From positions 1 to 32,380 of the forward strand of contig JAFGYD010000091.1 of assembly GCA_016936295.1 (NCBI GenBank): DNA of 32,380 nucleotides. Reading direction: 5' to 3'. The stretch is from Spirochaetales bacterium. Its GTDB lineage: Bacteria; Spirochaetota; Spirochaetia; DSM-2461. Below, piece after piece: positions 10,401 to 16,153 of the stretch. Numbering within the stretch: the stretch's first letter is position 1; every line of letters begins with the position of its first letter. The notes beneath the pieces are model-generated. The model searched no databases. It worked only from the letters and a program-made list of their open reading frames with translations, and had not been told where the DNA came from. Made by a program: the position numbers and the translations under genes.

Positions 10401-13240
10401 TCAACACCATCATCATCTGTTATTGTACCGGATGCAGTAGAGTTTTCACCAAAAAGATTTGTTGTTACGGTTCCACCAACCTGGAAAGGTTTATCAAATA
10501 TAAATTGAGGTTTATCTGTTTCTTGATTAATACTAATTGGATAAGTCTTAATTATCTCATTTTTAGCTTTATCTATAGCTTTAACATAAAATGTGCTATC
10601 CGCAGCACCAGTTGTTAATAACTTTGTGAACAAATTATATTTCCAAGAGTAAGTTCCACTAGTTACAGAGGAATAATCAGTTCCATTTGTACTTACTTTA
10701 ACAGACTCAAGATAATTATCTTCAATATCCCCAGATAGTAAAGAGACTCCATTTAAATTAGTTGTTGCTGATGTTAAATTACTGCTTAATACAGGTTTTG
10801 CTTTATCAATTATTAAATTTTTAGTCAGAAGACCACTTGAGTTACCTGCATCATCTAAAGCACTAACAGAAATTGTCAATGAACCATCACTGCCATCAGG
10901 AATTTTATCAACAGAAATTGTTTGAGACCAATTATTAAGAGTTATATCTCCCTGATGTAATATATAAATATCTTCTTCTGCGTTAGTAGAAAATTTAGCA
11001 ATAATTTTTAGTTCTGAAATACTTGTCATTTCATCAAATGCAGTACCATTAAAAAGAAATGAACTATTTTTAAATTGAGTTGAATCGAAAATAGGATCTA
11101 TAGTAACAATTGGACCGTTGGAATCCATAATAAATGGGATTGAAACAACATCGGATGTTACAACGGTTCCTATAGTTTTACTATCTTTTACACTAACAGA
11201 AACAATATATTCTCCATCACTAGTAAACGTATGGGAATATTTTAATGTTACTGGATCAGTTTCATCTTCGTCAAGAATTGCATTAGTTAATGAGTAACTA
11301 CCTAATGCAACAGGTGAACCAGATTTTTTTATTTCAAAAACTATGGAATCTGTATCTATTTTGTCGTCATCTTTAAGTTCTAGCCAAAAATTTACAGTTC
11401 CTGCAAAACTGGAAGAAGTTAATGTTGGCGTTTTAAAAATAATTTCTGGTTTATCCGTATTTTGATCTATAGTTATATTTTTTGCTAATTCAGTCGTGTT
11501 CCCTGCATTATCCATAGCTTTTAAATAAAGGACATGAACCCCAGTTGAATATGGTGTTGTATCTAAGGTAATTGTCCTTGTAAATCCATCCACCTCTGTG
11601 ATTGTTTTCCACTCTTCAGCATCAATTTTATATTGAACTTTATCTAAATTTTTATCAGTCGCTGTAACCTGAATCTTAACTGTTTCGTTTAACTTGGAAG
11701 GAATTACCACATTTTTTTCAGCCATTACAGGTGCTGAACCATCAATCACAACCCCTACAGTTTCAGCCGAACTTTTACCACTACCATCAAATGCAACAGC
11801 CTTAATATAAACAGACCTTTCAACATTTAATTTAGGTACAGTATAACTCCATGTACCATTTGAATTTAAAGTAACAGGAAGTGGATTTGTCATATCAGCG
11901 TCATCTACATATAATGAAAGGCTAGTAACACCAACAGCATCGTAATAAGTACCCGAAACAGTAAAAGAGTTTGCAAAGAAACTACTATCTGTAGGAGAAG
12001 TTATTTTCACACTTGGGGCAGTTTTATCTATACCAAAGTAGGCATTGTTTTGAAGTGTAACTACACCTTTACTTTCACCAGAGATATCCTTAGCAGTAAT
12101 TGTAAAATAATATAATGCTTCTGGCATAGTATTTGTTAAACCTGGAGTCATAGTATAACCAGTCCAAGTATCACTCTCTAAAGCAACTTCCAGGTTATAA
12201 CTTCTACTGCTAGCAGCATCTGCTGTCCCCTGTTTTATTAAAAGATTATTTTTAGCGTTATAAACAGATAAAACGACGCTACTTAAACCGTCGTCATCTG
12301 TAATTCTTCCAGATAGGAAAACTTCACTGGAAAATGCTTTATAGTTATTAGCACTACTCAAATCCCAGTCAGGAAGGATTATTTTAGGAATATCTGCATT
12401 CTGATCAATATTTACTTTCAATCTTGTAGTAGTATTTGTTTTTCTTTGTATAGGAGTTAAAACAGACCTGTTACTCTCCTTAGCCAAGTCAACAATAGTT
12501 GGGTTTGTTACACCAAGAGATGAGCTAACAGTGGATAGGTCATATTTATAATAATAATAAGGGTTTATATTTCCTGCTTTATCATAAGCTATTACTTCAA
12601 GGTAGTATGCTTCCGGAACTGAACTACCCAAACCTAAAGCAAGTGTATCTAACTGATAGGTCCAATCTCCTGTTCCTAAAGCAGCTCCACCATATTTTTT
12701 TGAAGGATCCGCTTCAGATACTAAATATACCTCTACCCTATCAATCATTTGATCATAGGCTGTACCACCAACATTTAGCAGACCATTTACAATTACAATG
12801 TCTTGATTAGAAGGAGAGGAAACTAAAACAGTTGGAGCTGTGTTATCAAAATATAGTATTCTATTTTTAGAAGAAGTTTTATTTGCAGAGTCTTTTGCTA
12901 TTATATCAAATTCAATTTCACCATCTATAAAAACTTCAGCATTACTACTATCTATATTAATTGTCCATTTATTATCGGATAATGCTGCTAATGTAGTTAC
13001 TGTATTACCAATTTTATTAGGATAAGTTATTTTCACTTCAGCCACAGAAGTATCATCACTTACTGTTCCCGATAGAGTAAAAACTCCCTTAATATATTCA
13101 CCATTCACTGGTGTATCTACAGTTAATTTAGGATCTTCAATATCAACCTTATTACCTAAACCAGGGGTAAATAGATCACAGGATATTAAAAAAACTAATA
13201 ATAAAAATGTAGTAATTGAGTAATGAATTTTAGATGACAT
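1424..13240 (-). CDS. Giant Ig-like repeat lipoprotein (3938 aa) with beta-propeller-like C terminus
   Basis: An uninterrupted 3938-codon gene. The N terminus carries a signal peptide with lipobox LISC (Cys21, followed by Asp22), so it is predicted to be an SPII lipoprotein of the cell envelope. About 28 Ig-like beta-sandwich repeats of 95-130 residues fill residues 34 to about 3340. Each has a (A/K/N/G)PxV or (A/K/N/G)PxI entry strand, an SGTxxDDxxV-like strand and a DxAGN-like strand. A longer three-domain period is superimposed (see findings). An EF-hand-like loop, D-x-D-x-N-x-S-x-D-x-x-E, sits at residues 3143-3154. After the last Ig domain comes an IPT/TIG-like segment (FPSKPSAFNR...ITINGFNL). 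The C-terminal ~500 residues have several IAYxD...LKYAY-type repeats typical of sialidase-like beta-propellers. SD GGAGG precedes ATG 13240. Likely a surface or periplasmic adhesion/binding protein; ligand unknown. The solute-binding gene follows in the same transcript. Confidence 0.9.
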   Translation of the reverse strand: MSSKIHYSITTFLLLVFLISCDLFTPGLGNKVDIEDPKLTVDTPVNGEYIKGVFTLSGTVSDDTSVAEVKITYPNKIGNTVTTLAALSDNKWTINIDSSNAEVFIDGEIEFDIIAKDSANKTSSKNRILYFDNTAPTVLVSSPSNQDIVIVNGLLNVGGTAYDQMIDRVEVYLVSEADPSKKYGGAALGTGDWTYQLDTLALGLGSSVPEAYYLEVIAYDKAGNINPYYYYKYDLSTVSSSLGVTNPTIVDLAKESNRSVLTPIQRKTNTTTRLKVNIDQNADIPKIILPDWDLSSANNYKAFSSEVFLSGRITDDDGLSSVVLSVYNAKNNLLIKQGTADAASSRSYNLEVALESDTWTGYTMTPGLTNTMPEALYYFTITAKDISGESKGVVTLQNNAYFGIDKTAPSVKITSPTDSSFFANSFTVSGTYYDAVGVTSLSLYVDDADMTNPLPVTLNSNGTWSYTVPKLNVERSVYIKAVAFDGSGKSSAETVGVVIDGSAPVMAEKNVVIPSKLNETVKIQVTATDKNLDKVQYKIDAEEWKTITEVDGFTRTITLDTTPYSTGVHVLYLKAMDNAGNTTELAKNITIDQNTDKPEIIFKTPTLTSSSFAGTVNFWLELKDDDKIDTDSIVFEIKKSGSPVALGSYSLTNAILDEDETDPVTLKYSHTFTSDGEYIVSVSVKDSKTIGTVVTSDVVSIPFIMDSNGPIVTIDPIFDSTQFKNSSFLFNGTAFDEMTSISELKIIAKFSTNAEEDIYILHQGDITLNNWSQTISVDKIPDGSDGSLTISVSALDDAGNSSGLLTKNLIIDKAKPVLSSNLTSATTNLNGVSLLSGDIEDNYLESVKVSTNGTDYSSVTSGTYSWKYNLFTKLLTTGAADSTFYVKAIDKAKNEIIKTYPISINQETDKPQFIFDKPFQVGGTVTTNLFGENSTASGTITDDDGVDRTSIFIKVFGSDGTTELSSVNYSPASGGSDKSIPWEQDLSSLPQGVYYIQVLASDDLGNKISGDVVSSNISEKTIFALDFGSPTLEISSPSNATSEITYLNDEFTISGNVKDGLGVKNLKYQLGSNPSVNIFDNKSYTDFDWSKTFTLAQLKTAGTSFNIKLTATDITGKITVSTLPIIIDEAGPIVNISTPLNNSVNDTLPVELSGTILDLGAGFKYPATGDISDVNYDLAYTLDDGTTYTPIELTAGDSSWSYDLGGLSEGSYSIKFKAEDRIGNSTVTPLTTFYYDISNPELTETNSTFSEDEVITNTNITFGGNVSDTNQLKELRVSKNGGTSELVTNNSGPWSYTLDTDGKFNLKFIATDVSGKKSEIIRNIVLDKVAPNQPLITSSFGNYVSSTLNISGTASDNSPSSGLSVLKYSIGNETYDKTITNGGANWFDNIDISNLTENEYTINVKSYDTALNSSIAASKTFTIDKNNPVLTITNGSGGYKTSNFTISGTVTDTYKLGSDPVSISVKKDSADIDLTGYLVDYNSSTGVWSQTIPTDVGDGVYVITVTAKDFVGRDTVKDVTFTVDSTPPDAEFIDLYTALQKTELNGAVHFKGNASDNFAVSKVEIAIVKSDVAVADVVAESWVTLSTLYNWDYWWNSSDKTDQDWKAYLRVTDAAGNISTAAIPYEFTTLQSADAPKITVSNRSLNPTASKYVVDGDSLTGTVYDDDAVDTASVQISFDGTNWVNKDDAKFTVAGTGNTISWSYDISSIPEGLVNLYLKASDDLAVKNASHGFTFAIASTSITDNSNDFWIDRGAPVISDSMTVTTLSGDRANTPLNTSLYIDENFTLKGSALDGNEINSMNLVYSFDDGITWSDTQSVIDDNFLGWEKDVVITTLQNGELVLKLLATDEFGKTGTITKKLQVDITPPVVTLNNPSDSTSLNGIIDVDGSTSDSNSQIVKVEYSFKKNPSGSDWIDISDNGKTQWKLPTLDTLNPDLYIQGTYETEPSDPVTGDFIKLNSSEYKVYDGSSWVLLHNGTKWLPNINQDIKAYLKLRVTDSAGNTNFIDDNGAVVDYSIVPVNGGLYTFTINHFSDKPVILLSNVIEGTEKENSGNNLLESYPKLFGSISDDDYIKSSDVKISFDNGATWKDVSVSGGVNFNWTYNLFTGESVLNSGIVEGDNSFILKVFDENYTDTDNDNDPWYNYATSEQSWFAIDLTSPTLTIDYLDEDGITSTTTDQVTTNLQGKNINKDYYIIGTASDPNLVDPENKIEINIDDSVWVAIVDDNDFSIVSNDGNGNIVWKYFVDTATDISYEAHKYSFRVTDRFNKISTADLNLTIDTKAPVISVSSIYPLIGTKTVNGEITFTSSATDPNGLEDVKYWVLEKDAAQPNWDTADSKVFTEAPYEDVIDTTSLFNDPLLTKDYKIWVIARDKAGNDGIVSKEITIDQASDKPVLQFSNLDSSKNAEITINGVLTENLFLSGVKLIGSVEDDDAVNADSLVISFNGNSYKRVSSAPTGNTSKIVSWNHQVPAEDIVEGNNYFKLKVSDKNSLEKISEKIYFVNDSANPVVTVNEPLQSAYVNGVARTSGEAYDGNIDTFTITANNSSTTSKVTFNGATGTDDETPWGLDFTETTGDFYWDTVNKKYIWDFALEQLPDAYENTPITISYEANDKFGKNTKVDRSVTVDSKAPTVEIQYPTLDSVVTGSVTIKGVTVDEKMTKVEILLGNKDDSVPTNWETLSGTYNWSKTINTVAPAIYELGTNMGDGTYQFPVKIRATDAAGNVTTVTNYQFYISPDLDKPTVSVTTPANNSKLGGAILMLGTATDNEAVSKVYVRIDVNGDGDYTDAFNLDGTDATHMFDNESVWNEITSFANNVWDLEINSDGLLYEENANITGHTGFINVQFKAVDIKGVESLLVTRRIDIDSTFPEITKFQVVGDIVDVSGEITLEIDTKDDGGGIEKIEISYNGGITYEPIYVNGGTAPVTHTMTHPVNTITDLGYSNSSDIVNFRLKVTDNNATPYQSFMSLQLNVDNIKPLGSYTGRVDDIGTAGGNPDGTGAEKRVLISGIFEDKGLVNSFGKVEAYISQDGVIIDPKTGATSTNITKDFNDGNGSVVYPDNSKDIITIDPTAAALERGKDDEGDNDGYYEYISVASGVYNWSAEFDTSKINTDNGAVELHYVLYDKAGNASHYVEIMLIVGSDLDANESVDDYEKMAYPQEFQARSGLLYIELFNGSKAGYHIEVSDTNGSSSSYTGGVLTTASDTTAATINTSSYPNGEVTYTIKVYEGATLKLTKNLVANMKGADEIPPTINVGNLTPSSVVNSSSEVVGHFDYGESSSEAPAIPNADANDYDISGTVKFTGVAKDDTRIKDITLYITGETPIVLAQWDGGLFKSVDSNFVIENQQLHWKDGHTVNFTYQWDTETITGIANTNRVVEFVINDFAVDENSLPTHTVKDIDQFDIVPYITTLETSLNTIFPSKPSAFNRSALGKYPVAENSNITINGFNLSTAADSIEINGVRITATSGTTKKLIANIGSTVTSGDLNVYTNGVKSINNSNSNSEATNQESNNLNNNTLTDDRNIYVWSFSTIVDSLTLTDPKFKMDNASNWYMTYGNNNSYMYFNKNGTLTELENCYNKYHNTEVAFDASGNIYGAATNTDRITNEVSGATSFTFFSRFVPGNTWHYSTSSGKRRIELSYNDSTGIYNIDRVERPSMVAKGSGTDADPARIYMSYFDANNNTSPVKFRYSSIGSNSNSMTGGLANNIPSNNPGSATGFQIVADSTTTYKGGAYSDVDATSTGIAVIAWYDATNRQLVYSYNTDPSGSSQAQWQTNAIVIDSYLAGTHVDLTVDSKNGIHIAYNSTASGDLKYAYLSTYEDTSPEVVTVDSFLTTGTNIMINTRLESDKDVPYISYYQPSFGENRGSVKVAWRNNMTSLLNGASSDYFTGNWEIITVPNENIATNSIISNGVPTSGAYSGKVFLGYYTDSRFEGSYIK

Positions 13241-13269
13241 CGATCCTCCAACTTTTTAACATATTATCT

Positions 13270-13328
13270 CGAAAATTATAAAACTGCAAGAAATATTAAT
13301 TTCTGTTAATAATATAGAATAATTTTCG
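13270..13328. repeat. Nested inverted repeat upstream of the giant lipoprotein gene
   Basis: Perfect 10-base arms CGAAAATTAT (13270-13279) and ATAATTTTCG (13319-13328) flank a second palindrome, AGAAAT-ATTA-ATTTCT (13289-13304), with nearly the same centre. A possible -10 TATAAT for the giant gene (13280 to 13275, minus strand) overlaps the left arm, and the SD and start lie just beyond. This looks like an operator or a 5'-leader hairpin. In AT-rich DNA a chance origin is possible. Confidence 0.4.
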
Positions 13329-13333
13329 GTATG

Positions 13334-13801
13334 TTAAGTCTTTTTATTTAGAAAAAGAACTCTTTGATTGGAAGATCCTCTAAATTTTAGTTGTGGATCA
13401 TATTTTTCACGAATAAATGGACCATCAACTAAAACATCTATATTTTTTAATATAGAAGAATATTTACTGTTCTTAAGTAACTCTTCATATAAATAACCAG
13501 TATAACACCAAATATTAAGATTTAATTTTTTTATTTCATTAATTAAAATTAATAAATCATCAACATAACGTTCCTGAAATGGCTCACCGCCACTAAATGT
13601 CACGCCATCTATATGATCAATATTATTTTTAATTTTCTGAAGCAGATCCAGAGGGGAATAGAATTCCCCTCCATCAAAATCCCATGTTTCAGGGTTGAGA
13701 CACCCTTTACACTTATGGGGACAACCAGTAAAAAAAATTACACTTCGCCATCCGTCTCCATTTGTACAGCTACTATCGTAAAAACCAGAAACCTTTAACA
13801 A
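13334..13801 (-). CDS. nrdG: Anaerobic ribonucleoside-triphosphate reductase activating protein (radical SAM)
   Basis: A 155-residue activase that uses S-adenosylmethionine and a [4Fe-4S] cluster to install the glycyl radical on NrdD. The radical SAM motif CX3CX2C is visible as CPHKCKGC near residues 27-34, followed by NPETWDF, a typical NrdG signature. The SAM-binding GGEP motif lies near residues 71-74 (FSGGEPF). Length is normal for the family. The start is a TTG at 13801, two bases after the nrdD stop, which points to translational coupling; no ATG sits nearby in this frame. It is the second gene of the nrdDG operon. The next gene downstream, the giant lipoprotein, has a separate possible promoter. 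Confidence 0.95.
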   Translation of the reverse strand: MLKVSGFYDSSCTNGDGWRSVIFFTGCPHKCKGCLNPETWDFDGGEFYSPLDLLQKIKNNIDHIDGVTFSGGEPFQERYVDDLLILINEIKKLNLNIWCYTGYLYEELLKNSKYSSILKNIDVLVDGPFIREKYDPQLKFRGSSNQRVLFLNKKT

Positions 13802-13803
13802 TT

Positions 13804-16056
13804 TTAATTACCAAACGAGTGTGATACTCTATCCCTTTGCTCTGCAAATTTCCCTCTGTTCCACTTATCAAGTGTTCCAACTAAATATCCAGTAATTCTT
13901 TCTGTAATATCAATATTTGATGAACCGCATTTAGGGCAGACATCTGGTTGTCTATTAAAAAAGTGGGATCCACAATCTAGACAACTATTATCAAAATGAT
14001 TTATAGACACGTAACCAATATTTATATTTAGCATATAATCAACAGCTTTGTTAACAGCCTTTAAGTTATCTAAAGGGTTACCATCCATTTCAATATAAAA
14101 TATATGTCCCGCAGGAGTTAAAGGGTGATATTGAGCCTCAATTTTAGCTTTTTGAAAGACTGAACACTTATAATAAACAGGAACATGGTTACTATTAGTA
14201 TAGTACTCTCTGCTTGTCACTCCATCAATAATACCAAACAAAGCCCTATCTGCATCTGTAAATTTGTGGCTTAAACCTTCGGCAGGTGTTGCAAGAAGTC
14301 CAAAATTCTTATCATATTTTTCACTGAATTCCTTACATTTATTATGCATATAAGAAACAATTTCTAAACCTAGTTCCTGTACAGTCTCATCTTCACCATG
14401 ATGTTTACCTTTTATGTAATTTCCTTCTATATCTTTAGTAGAAGTTAATGCAACTAATGTTTCTGCTAAACCAATAAATCCTATACTTAAGGAAAAATGC
14501 TTAATAACATCTTCTACCCTGTCATTACCCTGAATTCCACTATTATGTTCAGCTATATATTTCATTACATAAGGAAACTGCCGGGCAAGAGCCGTTTTTT
14601 GCCAATTCCATCTGTTTATTAGTTGTTTTGCTGCTACTTCTAATAATAGATTCAACTCCTTATAGAAAAACTCCATTCTCATTTTTAAATCAACACCTAC
14701 AGATAGTGACTTTAAGGCAATTCTAACAATATTTATAGAAGTAAAGGATGCATTACCTCTTCCAACAGAACTATTTTCTGCAAACCTGTTTTCAAATACT
14801 CTTGTTCTGCACCCCATTGTACTTGGTTCGTAGTACCATCTATTAGGATCGTTTATATCCCACTTTTCATGAGTATTAAAAGGAGCATCTAAATTAATAA
14901 AATTAGGAAAAAATCTTTGAGCTGTAACTTCTTGTGCAAGCATAAAAAGATCGTAATTTCTATCTTCAGGGGATCTATTTACTCCCTTCTTAACTTTAAA
15001 AATTGATATTGGAAAAATTGCAGTTTTCCTCTCATTTCCTACACCATTTTGAACAGCCTCTAAAAAGCTTTTTATCACCAGACGGCCTTCGGGTGATATA
15101 TCTGTACCTAAATTCAATGAAGAAAAAGGAACCTGATTTTTAGATCTTGAATTCATTATATTAAGATCGTGAATCATACCCTCCATAGATTGTTTAGTCT
15201 CTTTTATAGTTTTATTAATAGCATACTGGAATAATCTCTCTTCACCACTTAACCCATCTAAAGAGTTAAAAATATACTCTTTAATAGCTGGAATTTCTAA
15301 AGGCATTTCAATTCCCAGAAAATCAGCGCCTTCCATGTAATATTCTTTAAAAGTCATTTTTACATAGGGTGCCATATAGAAATCAAATGCATGAATAGAT
15401 TGTCCTCCATGCATTTCATTTTGAGAAGTCTGTATAGATATAGCCGTAAGGCCTACTGCTGTTGAAATTCTTTTAGGAGCTCTAACCCCTCCATTTACTG
15501 TTTCAAACCCGTTTTTAAATGGCTTTGATAAATCTGTTTGTATACATGTTAATGATTTTGTTAAATAAAAATCCAAATCATGAATATGTATATCCTTTCT
15601 CTCATGTGCAATTCTGTCATCATGATCTAATAGACTCTCTAACGCAAACTCCTTAGCACTTTCAAAACCAACTTTTGAAATCATTCCAGATGGAGTTTCT
15701 GTATTCATATTACCATTTTCGTTTGTTAAATCATTTTTTTTAGCTTGTATCATCTCATCAATCTGATGATAAACCTTACTTCTTCTAATTCTATTTCTTT
15801 TATTTCTATATAGAATATACTCCTTAGCAATTTCTTCATTTATATGCATAAGTTCTTTTTCTACTAGATCCTGTATTTTTTCTATTTCAATCTGCTTAAT
15901 ACCATCTTTTAATAATTGATTTTCTACTTTAACCGAAATTGCAGAAATTTCATTAGTAACAGTAATTCCTAAAGAGGCACAGGTTTTTAAAACTGCATTC
16001 TCTATCTTCATTTTATCAAAACTGACAATCTTTCCATCTCTTTTTACTATATTCAT
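13804..16056 (-). CDS. nrdD: Anaerobic (class III) ribonucleoside-triphosphate reductase, large subunit
   Basis: A 750-residue glycyl radical enzyme that reduces ribonucleotides to deoxyribonucleotides without oxygen. Residues 1 to about 90 form an ATP-cone regulatory domain (KRDGKIVSFDKMKIENAV), so allosteric control by ATP/dATP is expected. The C-terminal zinc site is complete: Cys692, Cys695, Cys707 and Cys710 in two CxxC pairs. The glycyl radical motif RITGYL follows, with Gly723 as the predicted radical carrier, and the conserved RVSHSFGN tail closes the protein. ATG 16056 has an upstream AGGA. Its activase nrdG follows two bases after the stop. The 97-base upstream region carries a candidate NrdR box and a long inverted repeat, so control by deoxynucleotide status is likely. 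Its presence indicates anaerobic or facultative growth. Confidence 0.96.
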   Translation of the reverse strand: MNIVKRDGKIVSFDKMKIENAVLKTCASLGITVTNEISAISVKVENQLLKDGIKQIEIEKIQDLVEKELMHINEEIAKEYILYRNKRNRIRRSKVYHQIDEMIQAKKNDLTNENGNMNTETPSGMISKVGFESAKEFALESLLDHDDRIAHERKDIHIHDLDFYLTKSLTCIQTDLSKPFKNGFETVNGGVRAPKRISTAVGLTAISIQTSQNEMHGGQSIHAFDFYMAPYVKMTFKEYYMEGADFLGIEMPLEIPAIKEYIFNSLDGLSGEERLFQYAINKTIKETKQSMEGMIHDLNIMNSRSKNQVPFSSLNLGTDISPEGRLVIKSFLEAVQNGVGNERKTAIFPISIFKVKKGVNRSPEDRNYDLFMLAQEVTAQRFFPNFINLDAPFNTHEKWDINDPNRWYYEPSTMGCRTRVFENRFAENSSVGRGNASFTSINIVRIALKSLSVGVDLKMRMEFFYKELNLLLEVAAKQLINRWNWQKTALARQFPYVMKYIAEHNSGIQGNDRVEDVIKHFSLSIGFIGLAETLVALTSTKDIEGNYIKGKHHGEDETVQELGLEIVSYMHNKCKEFSEKYDKNFGLLATPAEGLSHKFTDADRALFGIIDGVTSREYYTNSNHVPVYYKCSVFQKAKIEAQYHPLTPAGHIFYIEMDGNPLDNLKAVNKAVDYMLNINIGYVSINHFDNSCLDCGSHFFNRQPDVCPKCGSSNIDITERITGYLVGTLDKWNRGKFAEQRDRVSHSFGN

Positions 16057-16070
16057 TTAAATCATCCTAG

Positions 16071-16099
16071 TGTATATTTACAAAACATAACCATTACAA
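16071..16099 (-). promoter_or_regulatory. Candidate nrdD promoter
   Basis: On the minus strand a -35-like TTGTAA (16099 to 16094), a 17-base spacer and a -10-like TATACA (16076 to 16071) precede the nrdD start by 14 bases. Each hexamer matches 4 of 6 consensus positions. The -10 lies inside the proximal arm of the long inverted repeat and the -35 abuts the NrdR-like box. Confidence 0.45.
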
Positions 16100-16114
16100 C
16101 ACTACAGATTGTGT
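16099..16114. promoter_or_regulatory. Candidate NrdR box
   Basis: ACACTACAGATTGTGT matches 14 of 16 positions of the NrdR consensus as I recall it (ACACwATATaTwGTGT). It sits directly upstream of the anaerobic reductase operon, where NrdR boxes are expected, and at the centre of the 70-base inverted repeat. NrdR boxes usually occur in pairs; a clear second copy was not found, which lowers certainty. Confidence 0.5.
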
Positions 16115-16153
16115 ACAAGGAAATGTTTTGTAAATATACAGAAGATAGTAAAA

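Larger units (their letters stand above)
16071..16140. repeat. 70-base inverted repeat with perfect 18-base arms upstream of nrdD
   Basis: The arms TGTATATTTACAAAACAT (16071-16088) and ATGTTTTGTAAATATACA (16123-16140) are exact reverse complements separated by 34 bases. Each arm itself contains a near-palindrome, TGTA-N4-TACA. The repeat lies between nrdD and the upstream GGDEF gene and covers the likely nrdD -10. There is no U-tract on either side, so it does not look like a terminator. A double operator, or a stem placed just before the nrdD SD, are the two natural readings. Confidence 0.7.

Noticed and set aside
16071-16088. Reading the 18-base arms before nrdD as two NrdR boxes
   Set aside because: The arm sequence does not fit the NrdR consensus; only the central 16-mer does.
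16071-16140. Long inverted repeat as terminator of the GGDEF gene
   Set aside because: There is no T-run after the stem on the minus strand, and the promoter elements of nrdD lie inside it.
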